Of a DNA stretch of 64,000 nt, positions 38,101-59,085 are shown piece after piece (within the stretch, counting starts at the first letter, position 1; each line of letters opens with the position of its first letter). Made by a program: the position numbers and the translations under genes. The notes beneath the pieces are model-generated. The model saw only the letters and a program-made list of their open reading frames with translations, ran no database searches and had not been told where the DNA came from. The stretch comes from Pogona vitticeps (lineage: Eukaryota; Chordata; Lepidosauria; Squamata; Agamidae). The stretch spans positions 9,348,501-9,412,500 of the forward strand of contig NC_135793.1 of the NCBI RefSeq assembly GCF_051106095.1, in the 5' to 3' direction.

Positions 38101-41100
38101 AATCAACAACACTGGGGATGGGGAAAAATCTCCATGTTCTGTTGGAGGGCTTCTGTGGGATGAGAATGCTGGACAAGACAGGCTTTTGGGCTGATGTAGC
38201 ACAGCTTTCTCATCTTTTTAAAGCAAAGATCAGAAATGTATGAACTTTAAACTTCATTCAACCTTAAGTCATCTGTTAAATGTTCCCTCTTGTTTTCTTT
38301 TTAGTTTTCGATCAGCTGGACGTGGTGTCTTACGAAGAGGTGGTGAGACTGCCAGCTTTCAAGCGCAAGACCCTGGTGCTTATAGGTAATCTCGTTTGCC
38401 ACATTAAATTTTGTAATCTGTCAATCCCTGTTGGCCTTTTTGGTGGGGTAACTAAGGATGAGAAACACATGGCATTTGTTAGTCAAAAGATGCTCCGGTA
38501 GCCAGCGGATCATAGTGATGGTGAACATGGAGCCCTTTGGATGTTGGGTTTCAGATTCTACCATCCCCTGTAACTGGCCGTACTTGCCACAGCTGGTGAG
38601 AGTTGCAGTCTGAAACATAGGGAGGGCTACCTGTTCCCCCCCCAGTCCAGGCGACACAAATCAAGCAGCAACAACCATTGAGCCATCAGCAGCCATTTTC
38701 TCCCATCTGCCTATTGCAGGAAAAGGACCGAATTGACAATCCATATAGATTTCCCCCTTGTAGAACCTAGATGCTAGGGCAAGGGCTCACAGTGGGTTGC
38801 TATATGCCATGTTTTTAGAGTGGTGGTTATGGAGGAGGGACCTGTTGAACCAGGGGCTGCTTCAGCCTAGAAATCCACGAGTATTAGCTCTATTTCTGAC
38901 CCTTTAAAAGACCTGCTCACCTGCATCTCCTGCTGTGAAATGAGTTTGTAAGCTGGTTTTTGGGGCTTGTTATTTTTATTTAGCAAGAGCTGACACCATT
39001 TTGCTGCAAAGCAGGGTCTGGGTGAATGCATGGATCAAAATGAGAGAAAGTAGGAACTGTAATACAGTACTTGAAGCTGCAGAGGTGGAAGATTAGTTCA
39101 AAATTACAAGGCAAAAAAAAATCTGCAACTACACTGTCAAGAGTATCAGGGAAATTATGTCTTTCGCATGCTGACTTTCTGCTTGCAGAGATGTCCTAGA
39201 TTTCTCCTTGCAGGTTGTTGTTTTTTTAAACATAGAATACTCATTAATTAGTGCTTTCTTTCTTTCTTACTTGCTCCCTTTCCTCCATAAGTCTGAAGTG
39301 ACTGGATGGGCCACTTGTTTCTCCTCCACCAAAGTGGGACACCCTTAAAATAGCTGGTCCTTTGCACTTGCTTTGATGGGCCTTAGGCAATGTCTAGAGG
39401 GAGAAGATAACCCAGGAATCCCACTTTAGCTTCTGTCTCTGCATTGTTAGGTGGTCATGTATCTTCTCCTTCTTCTTCATTACTTCCCCAGCTTCTGATA
39501 CTCAAAACAAACAACAACAAACATACAACCCTCCCATGATTCTTCATTGTACTCTATACCTTGCTATCATTCCCTCTCGTGGCACTGAATTGAGATGTCC
39601 TACTCGTTGAATGAACTGAGACCTTAAAGATACTTGATTTACAGAGGAAAATATTCATGATCTCTGGGTGCACAAACTTCCTGAAGTATTCCGAAGCAAT
39701 TACCCAGCATTAAAGGACACGGATGAGTCTCACGGAGGCGAATGGGGCTTCCTTCCAGGCCAGAAGGTGCCTTGGGACGTCAGCCTTGCCATAGGAATGA
39801 GTGCTTTTGAACCCACAGACACGCTCAGAGGGGTCGCCCAAGGCGAAGTGCAGGAAGGGGAAGAGATTGGAAACGAGAGAGGAGGGATGGGCACAGAGGC
39901 CAAGAAAGAATTGAGCAGCCATTCTCCCCCTTTTGTGGCATAGTCCACGTTTCCTCCTTACCAGGTTCCGATCTTTTCCCAGAACGTCCAGACTCTCCAC
40001 TTGTCAGCATTTGGGATCCCAGCAGGTCCATTATTCATGGTGCAAATGGGTGAAGAGGGTTTTGATGTACTTCATTTTCCCCCCCAAAAGCAAGGGTAGA
40101 GATGTGTGTATGTAGTTGTTTTAAAAAGGCACATTGAGTAAATAACTATGCATTTTCTGGGCAAGAGGATGATGCAGTGTACTGGGGAAAAGCAATGTCT
40201 ACTGTGGCTGAAGGCACTTGGGGAGGCTGAGGAGCAGGACGGGCTACGTTGGAGTTGGGCTAGCATCGGCTTTACTGTCTCCTTTATCCAACATAAATGG
40301 ACTCTTTTTCAGGCCAGGGAGAACATGGCATGACCTCAGTTTCCTCACATCGTTTCTCCCTCGCTCTTTCTCTTTTTGAACCAGGGGCTAGCGGAGTTGG
40401 ACGAAGCCATATTAAGAACGCCCTGCTCAGCAAGAACCCGGAGAAGTTTGGCTATCCCATTCCATGTGAGTAGTGTAAACAGAAAACCTTGTTCTGTCCT
40501 TGGCCTCTCCAGTGAAAAAGGACCGAGGAGCAGCTGATGCCAAAGACCTGGAGACTCTGCAAACGGGATGGAGAGTCCAAATGGACAAATGCGAGGCCAG
40601 AGGTGGACCTCGGCCCAACCCTCCCATCACTTGTCGCCAGTGTAGTAGTATACCTGTGACGCCTTCCTGCAAGTCCTCCACAATTTCGTTCCTTTGTCCC
40701 CTGGCTTTGTTGTTTAGTCGTGTCCAACTCTTCGTGACCCCATGGACCAAAGCACGCCAGGCCCTCTTGTCTTCCACGGCCTCCCGGAGTTGGGTCAAAG
40801 TCAACTGCCTTATAGTGACATTAATTGGATTTTCAAGGCGAGAGGGTTCATTGAGGATTGGCTCTCCTGTTGCCACCGCCATCCCTCAGTAACACAAGTC
40901 AGTTAACCCAGTGAGGTGGTTGAGCAATGGTTTCCAGAGAGGGTCCGTTTTTGCTGAAGCCTCCGTTGAGCATCCCTCCTCCACCAGGACTCAGCCGGAG
41001 ATCTGTCTCCCCTGCCTGGTGGCCTGAGAAAGCATAGCAATACCAAAACTCCACTTGCGAGTGATCTGTCCACCATGCCACACGGCTGCTAAAGGTTAAA

Positions 41101-42998
41101 GGGATTTGAAGTTTTGCATCGGCTAAAACCCTTCCTGTAAATTTAACAGGGAATGCATAACTGCTTCTTAATGGGGTAAAATCGGCAGCCGGTGCACTAC
41201 AGTGGCTGAAAGACGTGGAGGTAGACTGGAGTTCAGTTGTGTTTCCCACCCCCACCCCCACCCCCCAGGAGTCCACCTGCCCTTTCCAGCTTGCCTCCCA
41301 GCAACCCCCAGCTTTTGTATCATCTCTTCCTCCTTGCAGACACTACCCGGCCCCAGAAGAAGAACGAGGTGGATGGGAAAGATTACCATTTTGTTTCGAC
41401 AGAGGAGATGACGAGAGACATCTCTGCCAACGAGTTCCTGGAGTTTGGGAGTTTCCAGGGCAACATGTTTGGCACCAAGTTTGAGACGGTGCACAAGATT
41501 CATGAACAGGACAAAATTGCTATTCTGGACATTGAACCACAGGTAAAGAAGGCGGTTATTCCCTTCCCTTCAGCGTCTGTCATTTGACCTTTATAGCTTT
41601 AACTCAAAGATGGGCTGCATGTAGGCCCTTAGCACTCCTGCCCCAAAGTTACTTCAGAACAGCCATTTTGCTTTCCAAGGAATATGGAGGAGCAAGTTTG
41701 AGGACCCTCATGGAACAGAAATTGCCTTTTTTTAAAAAAAAGAAAAGAAAAAAAATGTTTGGTCACTAGAGGGAATAGGCTGGTTTTTCAATAGAAAATT
41801 TTTTTGAAAGAAAAACACTGGAGTTATTGAAGCACCCCTCCAAGGTCCAGGGATGGGTATATGCTCTCTCCCTGGTCCTCTTGAGATCACTGACCCCTGC
41901 GTTAATACATGACAAGTCAATTTAAGGTGCAGAAAGGAGAGTGCTCAGGAAGCAGTCTCCTGTAACCCACACCCTGAGATACAGGGAGAAGAGCTGAAGT
42001 GGAAAAATTATGAAACGGGCTTAAAAGAATTAGCTTTTCAGACTTTGCAGGTGGCTGCAAAGCAGTTCATCTCTGATTTCAGTAATCAGACTTTTTGAAG
42101 GCCATTTGTATCCCCCTCTTTCATAGTGGTTTGAAATTGCCCCACAGCCATTCCCCAAATAATAGGGATTATAACCCTGTTCGTAAAAACTGTGCGGAGG
42201 AATCCTACAGCTTGAGGGGGGGAAAGTGAAGGGTACAGATTCTGAGGGTGGGTTCCTGCCCCATTTGAGCACCTTTTGACAGTCGTAATGGCTGCCTCCG
42301 TGTGACCCTGTTGTCCCCTTTGTGACAGACGCTGAAGATCATCCATACTGCCGAGTTCTCCCCTTTCATCGTGTTCATTGCTCCCACCAACAAAGGCAAT
42401 CAGGTAAGAGGTGCTTTGCTCTTACAAGGGTCACCCCTTGATAGATGACATGTTTTGCTAAATGGACAGCAGGACCCCATGCAAAGCTTGTGAGCAACTT
42501 AAAGACATATTTTCATTTAGCATATTCCCCCAGACGTCTGGCTGAGGAAATTCCTGCAGACTTCTGGGGGCTTGCGTCCACAAATTCTGAAAATCCCATG
42601 CCTTGTGATCACTTCTAGATCTGAAATATGAGGGGAGGGGGTCAAGGCCTCCTAGAGGACAGTGAAACTGGCTTCAGTCTCTCCAAATCTGCCCCCTGCC
42701 TTAAAATGTCACACTCTTGATTTTGTTACAGCGAATTAAGCTGGCTACCCCCTTTGAGTTTAGGGCAAGTTCCCCACCTCACAGAGCTAATACCTGCATC
42801 TTCCTTTCCTTTCCTGTGCAGTCGGAAACTTTGCAGCAGCTTCAGAAGGATTCAGAAGCCATCCGGAGCAGATACGCCCACTACTTTGACCTGTCGCTCG
42901 TGAACAACGGTGTCGACGAGAGCCTCGAGCAAGTCCAGAAAGCCTTTGAGTGTGCCTGTAGTTCTCCACAGTGGGTTCCCGTTTCCTGGGTGTATTGA
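10791..42998 (+). CDS. MPP1: MPP1 (p55), palmitoylated membrane MAGUK scaffold, 12 coding exons
   Basis: Joined exons give 467 codons (human 466) with an uninterrupted frame and GT-AG introns. MPP1 links protein 4.1 and glycophorin C at the erythrocyte membrane and acts in polarity in other cells. Domains in order: N-terminus with the conserved [12 protein letters not shown] segment (18-29); PDZ about 71-155 (GITLKLNEK.., [14 protein letters not shown]); SH3 about 164-228 (AQFDYDP.., [11 protein letters not shown]); the lysine-rich 4.1-binding HOOK segment ([17 protein letters not shown], 246-262); and a guanylate-kinase-like domain about 285-455. The GK P-loop reads GASGVGRS, lacking the lysine of active kinases, as in other MAGUKs. 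The protein ends [10 protein letters not shown]. The order MPP1-DKC1, tail to tail, matches human Xq28. Confidence 0.98.
11217..11264. repeat. (CAT)n microsatellite
   Basis: A run of ATC/CAT triplets with one CAG interruption, in MPP1 intron 1. It creates a spurious poly-His open frame. Confidence 0.9.
11265..13160. other. MPP1 intron 1, proximal part
   Basis: No exon was recognised. It holds an ACTACATGTCCCAGAATCC block (11542), G/C homopolymers and a (TG)n tract at 12738-12775. Open frames at 12124-13080 show no family similarity. Confidence 0.5.
12738..12775. repeat. (TG)n microsatellite
   Basis: TG repeats passing into a CGCACGCG-type alternating purine-pyrimidine segment, a potential Z-DNA former. 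Confidence 0.85.
13166..13510. mobile_element. Foldback/MITE-like element, about 345 bp
   Basis: The left arm 'gctgtggtcacgctggcaat' is the near-exact inverse of the right arm 'attgccagtcgtgaccaccg'. No coding capacity; family not recognised. Confidence 0.55.
13920..14262 (-). mobile_element. BovB (RTE) LINE 3' fragment
   Basis: The minus strand reads [13 protein letters not shown]-type sequence and the WRALVHGV-type C-terminus, ending in the BovB tail (plus-strand start 'tttagtcgttaacttgtg'). The 3' end is at the left. It is 5'-truncated, and covers the same region as the copies at 1746, 37690 and 40700. Confidence 0.85.
14915..15344. mobile_element. Tigger/pogo-like inverted-repeat element, TA flanks (family A, copy 1)
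   Basis: Starts CAGTTGTGCCCCGCTTAACG and ends with GCAAGGCACCACTG between TA dinucleotides. The interior carries 'ccgatca/gctgatc' and 'aatggccgcc' blocks and 'aatgcattgaa' in both orientations. No transposase is encoded. Other copies: 16840-17119, 23892-24283, 28060-28496 and 33199-33622. Confidence 0.85.
15800..16030 (+). mobile_element. tRNA-headed SINE with BovB-like tail (Sauria-SINE type)
   Basis: The head has a pol III A-box-like block (ggatagctcagtgagttagg) and a decayed B box. The body has 'gccagcctgggtggccttgg'. The 3' end 'aagtcagaattgacttgaca' resembles the BovB 3' tail. Such chimeric SINEs are mobilised by BovB in squamates. Confidence 0.75.
16496..16740. mobile_element. Long foldback element, about 245 bp
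   Basis: The outer 11 bases CATTCTGAGAG and CTCTCAGAATG are perfect inverse copies. The arms of about 85 bases continue with good pairing through CTGGGAGA, AACTGGAA and the inner TTGAGGCTTAGCTAGGCCTA block. The central loop is about 70 bases. No open frame; family not recognised. Confidence 0.7.
16840..17119. mobile_element. Tigger/pogo-like element (family A, copy 2, shorter)
   Basis: The left end (CTGTGATGCCTCGCAAAACG) and right end (CGTCTTGCGAGGCACC) are inverse copies. Internally 'cgcaagacg' recurs in both orientations. The ends are more decayed than in the other copies. Confidence 0.75.
17120..17270 (+). mobile_element. MIR/CORE-SINE-like fragment
   Basis: The pattern 'atcctgcctttcc', then 'agtgagtttcatgg', then 'ttgaacccagatccc' and 'taccc actgtgcc' is the common squamate MIR-like tail. 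Relatives lie at 19250-19330, 20086-20255, 22470-22560, 26700-26930 and 52270-52460. Confidence 0.5.
17271..20390. other. MPP1 intron 1, middle part
   Basis: No exon was recognised. A decayed ACTACAG..GGAGTTGTGATCC foldback lies around 18312-18367, and a MIR-like fragment at 20086-20255. A repeat at 19545-19715 shares the 'tgctcattttaccaacc' block with 50450-50690. Remaining open frames look like chance. Confidence 0.5.
19545..19715 (+). repeat. Dispersed repeat shared with 50450-50690
   Basis: Both copies share 'gtgctcattttacc', then 'gccggctac'-like, 'gggat..aacccaggttttgagcag' and 'agtacagcattttaaccactgcgcca'-like blocks. It is probably an old SINE or L2-like tail; the class is uncertain. 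Confidence 0.5.
20400..21545 (+). mobile_element. CR1 LINE ORF2 fragment
   Basis: The plus strand around 20424-20470 encodes [14 protein letters not shown], matching the CR1 RT block (LDFSKAFDTVPH in the family). Downstream, 20960-21400 reads decayed CR1 C-terminal ORF2 ('ctagatcacaagctaaatatgagtc', 'caaatatttgaaag'). Frames are broken many times, so it is an old copy. It is interrupted by the foldback at 20713-20830. Confidence 0.75.
20713..20830. mobile_element. AT-rich foldback inserted in the CR1 fragment
   Basis: The left end AGGGTGGATAAAAATCA and the right end TGATTTAAATCAGACCTACCCT are inverse copies. The interior repeats 'gatttaaatcatga'. It sits inside CR1 sequence, so it inserted later than the CR1. 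Confidence 0.6.
22833..22966 (-). mobile_element. tRNA-headed SINE with CR1-like tail
   Basis: Read on the minus strand: an A-box-like 'tagctcagtggtctaggg', a B-box region near 'gttcgattcccc', then 'gggctggacttgatgatcta' and 'gggtcccttccaactctgca', which resembles a CR1 3' end. Relatives lie at 52144-52267 (+) and 56281-56404 (-). Confidence 0.7.
23892..24283. mobile_element. Tigger/pogo-like element (family A, copy 3)
   Basis: Starts CAGTGGTGCCTCGCTAGACA and ends GTCTAGCGAGGCACCACTTG between TA dinucleotides. The interior holds 'ccgatcagctg' and 'ggaatgcattgaaaa'. Non-coding. Confidence 0.85.
24555..24640. repeat. Foldback with ACTACATCTCCCAGAATTCC arms
   Basis: GGACTACATCTCCCAGAATTCC is mirrored about 60 bases on by ATTCTAGGAGTTGTAGTCC. 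It is one of a dozen such blocks in this window (see Part 2). Confidence 0.75.
24898..24965. repeat. (GGTT)n-(CTAT/CTGT)n compound microsatellite
   Basis: About six GGTT units, then CTAT, CTGT and CATC units in succession. Confidence 0.9.
24966..25345 (-). mobile_element. L2/CR1-like LINE 3' fragment
   Basis: A paralogue of 8935-9330. The minus strand reads [19 protein letters not shown] followed by SFCKWPKT, the typical end of ORF2 in this LINE group. Confidence 0.75.
26038..26129. repeat. (ATT)n microsatellite, about 30 units
   Basis: Uninterrupted ATT units in MPP1 intron 1. The poly-Leu open frame across it is an artefact. Confidence 0.97.
26700..26930 (+). mobile_element. MIR/CORE-SINE-like element
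   Basis: Contains 'ctcacaacagccctgtgagg', 'aggggtttgaacccaggtct' and 'ccactggctct', the conserved order of the squamate MIR-like family. Confidence 0.65.
28060..28496. mobile_element. Tigger/pogo-like element (family A, copy 4)
   Basis: Starts CAGTGGTGCCCCGCATGATG and ends TTGTGAGGTACCACTG, TA on both sides. The interior has 'ccgatcagctgt', 'acgatcagctgt' and 'ttttgcgaa' blocks. Non-coding. Confidence 0.85.
29160..29303 (+). CDS. MPP1: MPP1 coding exon 2
   Basis: Codons 36-83: [12 protein letters not shown], a linker, then [13 protein letters not shown], entering the PDZ domain. Acceptor GGCAG, donor GTGAGC. Confidence 0.97.
29895..29965. repeat. Foldback with exact ACTACAATTCCCAG block
   Basis: GGACTACAATTCCCAGAGTCC is mirrored by GGGAATTGTACTCTCC about 45 bases on. 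It lies 22 bases upstream of MPP1 exon 3. Confidence 0.75.
29987..30065 (+). CDS. MPP1: MPP1 coding exon 3 (PDZ)
   Basis: Codons 84-109 plus one base. [17 protein letters not shown] is the PDZ carboxylate-binding strand and beta sheet, followed by LHGGMIHRQ. Donor GTAAAG. Confidence 0.97.
30960..31045 (+). CDS. MPP1: MPP1 coding exon 4 (PDZ)
   Basis: Completes Gly110, then [20 protein letters not shown] and VDQLQKIL (to 138). This contains the PDZ GDxIxxxNG turn. Donor GTAGGT. Confidence 0.97.
32366..32434 (+). CDS. MPP1: MPP1 coding exon 5 (end of PDZ)
   Basis: Codons 139-161, [16 protein letters not shown] then SRIPALQ. This is the last PDZ strand and the linker to SH3. Acceptor GCTAG, donor GTAGGT. 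Confidence 0.96.
33199..33622. mobile_element. Tigger/pogo-like element (family A, copy 5)
   Basis: Starts CAGTAGTGCCTTGCTTAATG and ends AAAGCCGGGCACAACTG between TA dinucleotides. The interior has 'ccgatcagctgtt' and 'atggcggccatttt'. It lies in MPP1 intron 5. Confidence 0.85.
35258..35454 (+). CDS. MPP1: MPP1 coding exon 6 (SH3)
   Basis: Codons 162-226 plus two bases. It encodes nearly the whole SH3 domain: [13 protein letters not shown], the insert [11 protein letters not shown], then [12 protein letters not shown] and [11 protein letters not shown]. Donor GTAGGC. Confidence 0.98.
35824..35959. mobile_element. hAT-like foldback with perfect 8-bp target duplication
   Basis: Begins CAGTGGTCCCCCACTTTGGG and ends AAGGTTGGAGAACACTG, flanked on both sides by ACCTAGAG (35816-35823 and 35960-35967). 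CAG..CTG ends and 8-bp duplications are hAT hallmarks. The inner arms carry 'cttggacttcatctcccaga' and 'gggagttgtagtccaag'. It lies in MPP1 intron 6. Confidence 0.9.
36138..36276. mobile_element. hAT-like foldback, second copy in MPP1 intron 6
   Basis: Same family as 35824-35959: GGTTCCCAACCTTGGGTCCC at the left is mirrored by GGGACCCAAGGTTGGGAA at the right, with ACTACAACTCCCAGAG inside. It ends 36 bases upstream of MPP1 exon 7. Confidence 0.85.
36313..36419 (+). CDS. MPP1: MPP1 coding exon 7 (HOOK, 4.1-binding)
   Basis: Codons 227-262 plus one base. RVASMTQG leads to the lysine-rich [17 protein letters not shown] segment that in the family binds the FERM domain of protein 4.1. Donor GTAAGC. 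Confidence 0.97.
36640..37010 (-). mobile_element. L2/CR1-like LINE 3' tail fragment
   Basis: The plus strand shows 'tttttgccctacttttctcc' and 'gggctcgaggtggcttacat', which on the minus strand is the usual 'gtaagccacctcgagccc' block of these LINE 3'UTRs. Strongly decayed. Confidence 0.5.
37688..38105 (+). mobile_element. BovB (RTE) LINE 3' fragment
   Basis: Reads [10 protein letters not shown], then [36 protein letters not shown] and [19 protein letters not shown] stop lies after KADR, and the segment after 37740 carries a short duplication ('ttgtggtgctgg' twice). The tail 'gagtcggaccacaactt' follows. Confidence 0.9.
38305..38385 (+). CDS. MPP1: MPP1 coding exon 8
   Basis: Codons 263-289 plus one base: [27 protein letters not shown]. 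The first strand of the guanylate-kinase-like domain begins at its end. Acceptor TTTTTAG, donor GTAATC. Confidence 0.97.
40385..40465 (+). CDS. MPP1: MPP1 coding exon 9 (GK P-loop)
   Basis: Codons 290-316 plus one base: [27 protein letters not shown]. The P-loop-like GASGVGRS lacks the catalytic lysine. Donor GTGAGT. Confidence 0.97.
40705..40862 (-). mobile_element. BovB (RTE) LINE 3'-terminal fragment
   Basis: The minus strand reads [20 protein letters not shown] and VTKSWTRLN. Only the last 150 or so bases are retained, in MPP1 intron 9. Confidence 0.85.
41340..41542 (+). CDS. MPP1: MPP1 coding exon 10 (GK)
   Basis: Codons 317-384: [46 protein letters not shown]. This is the core of the GK fold including the GMP-site-like lid. 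Acceptor TTGCAG, donor GTAAAG. Confidence 0.97.
42329..42403 (+). CDS. MPP1: MPP1 coding exon 11 (GK)
   Basis: Codons 385-409: [25 protein letters not shown]. Acceptor GACAG, donor GTAAGA. Confidence 0.97.
42822..42998 (+). CDS. MPP1: MPP1 coding exon 12 and stop
   Basis: Codons 410-467 and TGA. It encodes [36 protein letters not shown] and the conserved end [12 protein letters not shown]. Acceptor TGTGCAG. Confidence 0.98.
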   Translation, partial: SETLQQLQKDSEAIRSRYAHYFDLSLVNNGVDESLEQVQKAFECACSSPQWVPVSWVY

Positions 42999-44140
42999 CT
43001 TGGCCGGGTGCTAGCATAAATTAATTTCCAGACTGCTCCCCCCCCCTGCTACCTCCCTACAACATGTGGAGGACAAGATGGGTCAACCATTCCCCAGCTA
43101 GGCACCTTGCCCCACGCACCCGCCTTTTGCCCTTCGCCCCCAGAACAGCCCTTGCTCTCTTACTGGCGAGGCAGTTCACATACGTCTAAGCTGCAAACAT
43201 GCTCAGCAAGACACATGTGTGTGTTTACAGTTTGCATTTGTTACCCCCGTAGCCCACATGCCTCCCAACTGCCAGCAGGGAAGGCAAGAAGGGAGGCTAA
43301 TCCTCCACCGAGAGCACATTGCCTTCGTGAGCGACATCAGCATCTTCAGGGAGAAAGCCATAAAGCTATGAATGCTGATAGAGGAGCTGAGCTCTCTTCT
43401 ATTTTAACATCAAGCAGTATAGCCTCAGTTTCAATACATTCTGTCAATCCCTTCAAATGACTTGTAAAGTAGGTGCTTCCCTATAATCAGGCACAGCCAT
43501 TCCCTTTGTTACATGGTGACCCACCTACATTGCAGTTAGTGGAGTTTGACTTCTACTATTGCTAAGAGGTACAGGAAACTCCTCCTGCGCCAACTCTGCC
43601 TTCCCAGGGTTGTGGGCAGACAGTTTCAAAGAGCAGCATACAGCTGTACATTTGGGCTCAGAGGCAGAGCCAGAGCAGAGGCTATCGTGTCTTAAGCCAT
43701 GGTGGATAATGCAAGGCAAAAACCCATAATCAGGTCCTGGCTTGACCCCTTGCATGCTGTATCATGGCATATTCTGGTGAATTAGAATAGCTCACCTGTT
43801 GTGTGCAGGTAAAATAATCCATTGTTTTTGCTTCTACCAAAAAACACTGAATGACTCATTTCATCTTCCCTCCACCCACAAGCACAAGTGGGGGCGGGGG
43901 CGTTCCTCAAATTAACCATCCCTACCTTAACACAAGATCATTTTGTGTAACTAACGGTGAAGCTGGAGGAATGCAAGCTTAAAGTGTATTAAGCCTCATA
44001 TTTTTGAGGATGCAAAAAAAAAAAAAAAAAAAAAAACCCACCAAAACAAAACAGGCCATGGATGTGCAATAGAGACTTCTGGTTGAGTCTTATTACAGGG
44101 AGAACAGCACGCAGCAATAAAGTGTTAACATATGCTGATC
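42999..44140 (+). terminator. MPP1: MPP1 3'UTR and candidate polyadenylation region
   Basis: After the TGA at 42996 the first good AATAAA is at 44116-44121, preceded by an uninterrupted A-run at 44014-44037. The 3' end is therefore probably near 44.14 kb, giving a 3'UTR of about 1.1 kb. No cleavage evidence is available from sequence alone. Confidence 0.5.
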
Positions 44141-44624
44141 TGTGTGTGTGCCCTTCCTTTGCTAAATCTCCACCTCCCAGGTCTGAAAACTTTAAAAGGT
44201 AGAGATAGCATATTGAAGTTTCAGAATTCCTCTTGTGGGAGGCAATTCCACTGGGCTAAGGGAAGCTGCCCCACCAGGTACTCTGAGAAAAATCTGCACC
44301 CCACCCACTCCTCAATTCCCAGCTACAGTTCCATCTAAGAAATCGCCTTCCAACCTGAAAAGTTGAGTCTCCCCCTATTATTCTCATCCTATGACACTCC
44401 TCCCAATTCCTTATTTTCTACCATTTCTATCATTTTCCTTTTTAAATGACACCCATTCTACTTTCTGAAAATCTGAGCTTGAGGGCCTGCTACAAGTAAA
44501 ATAAGCACAAAAACAAGGAGGAGGAAGACCTGCAGATATGCAGGCAATGAGGACAGACCATTACTACTCAGGAGCCAAATTGACTGATCACCCTCTGCAA
44601 TCGTCTAAGAAGTCAAACAAACCA

Positions 44625-45598
44625 GTAACAATAAAATTTGTCATTTTTAATACAAAAAAATATGAAATGTTCCTCCTTTTAAGCCAACTTTGGTGTTCTG
44701 TCTAGAAATGGGGTTAGGGAGAAAAGAGGGATGGACTGGATTATGTTACTCTGCTTCTGGACAGTGACAGGAGTGTAGAGACCCCCAACATAATGGATTT
44801 GTAAGAACAAAGACATGGTCTCCCTCTTGAGGCCACAGAAAAAAGCTGGAAGGAAGGTCCTTTCTTTCTGCATCTGCTTTCTCTTGGGACAGGACAACTG
44901 GCTAGTGGGTGAACTTTCCTCCTGAACAGTCCGATTCCCTAAGCTTTACCCCATGTAGGAAGTCACAGGATCGATTGATTAATGGATGTATCTTAGGCCA
45001 CCTGAAAAAGGGCAGTTTCTGAGGAACCAATGAGGAAAATGTTACCGCCAGCACTTCCAGAACTAAAACGCATGACTTTTTCTCAAACATAATTAACATT
45101 TGTTTAAAAAAACCAAAAACAACAGAAGGAAGTTCCGGCCTGAGAGGGAAATGGCTGAACTTATTCGTTGAAGGAGAGCACATGGGGCAAGTAGAAAATC
45201 TAAGCAGCCGCCTTCTCTTCACCCTCCACCAACAGACAAGCCGGCCTGATCATTCAAGCAGCTCTTTCGACATTCAAGCAGAGGGAAGTGTTAAGAGACA
45301 AGAGGCGGCTAACACTGCCAAGGCCAGGGGCACCGCCATCCCGTCCCCAGACTGAAAACTCCTCCTCTACAGTTCATGCCAACTTGTACAGAGAGGGCTG
45401 GACAGTTTTGGTTTGCCCTTGCTTCCTCAAGCTGCCCTTACAACAGGACAGTGGGGGCCCAACTACATAGGGGGGGGGCCACCAAACAGTGCCTTTCCTT
45501 TTCCTTTTTTGCACAGCAATCAGGACAGGTCTGTTTCCCCAATTGGGTCTCCACTGCCGTGAAGGCCCCGGGACTCTTACTACAACGGATGTGGCCGG
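44625..45598 (-). terminator. DKC1: DKC1 3'UTR with variant poly(A) signal
   Basis: On the minus strand, downstream of the stop at 45599, the variant signal ATTAAA lies at 44651-44646. The canonical hexamer was not found between. The convergent MPP1 signal at 44116 leaves only about 0.5 kb between the two 3' ends. Confidence 0.45.
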
Positions 45599-58568
<12,970 letters not shown>

Positions 58569-58957
58569 CTTGCCTTTCGCCACGCGCTGCGCCGCACGCA
58601 CGCGCACCCGCCCTCCCGCTCCGGCCCTAAAAGAGAAAGGCCCCGCCCTTCCACTTCCGGCCAATATCCCGACGAGCCGCGCGCCGCAAAAGGCGGAGCG
58701 AAGGACGACCCAGGAACCATAGAGAACAGCCTGGCGAGTTTCCTCAACCGCCGGTGGAAAACAATAGAGTTACGAAAGGGTAGAGGCGTACGTAGGCAGA
58801 GCCGGTCAATCCGTGAAGGGAAGAAATGACGGGCGGCTGAAGGGAACGATCAATGTTCGAAGGAAAGAAGAAGGCGGGTAGCTTAGTTGACGTTCCGAAT
58901 TCTCCCCGCACACGTTCGTAACCACTGCCAAAGAGGCAGGAATGGCCCGGCGCTTCG

Positions 58958-58971
58958 GTTGCCATAGTAAC
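58958..58971. promoter_or_regulatory. RFX X-box-like palindrome
   Basis: GTTGCCATAGTAAC against the consensus GTTNCCATGGNAAC: two 6-7 base half sites with one mismatch at the centre. It lies 115 bp upstream of the F8A ATG, within the shared promoter. Confidence 0.6.
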
Positions 58972-59085
58972 GTCCCCTAGGCCGCTCTCCCCGCTCAACA
59001 TCCGGGTACCGGCTCCTTCCCACGTGACGACCGCCGCCATTTCGAAGGGATTCCTGTCAGGGTGAAGAAGCGTCGCCCCCAGGAG

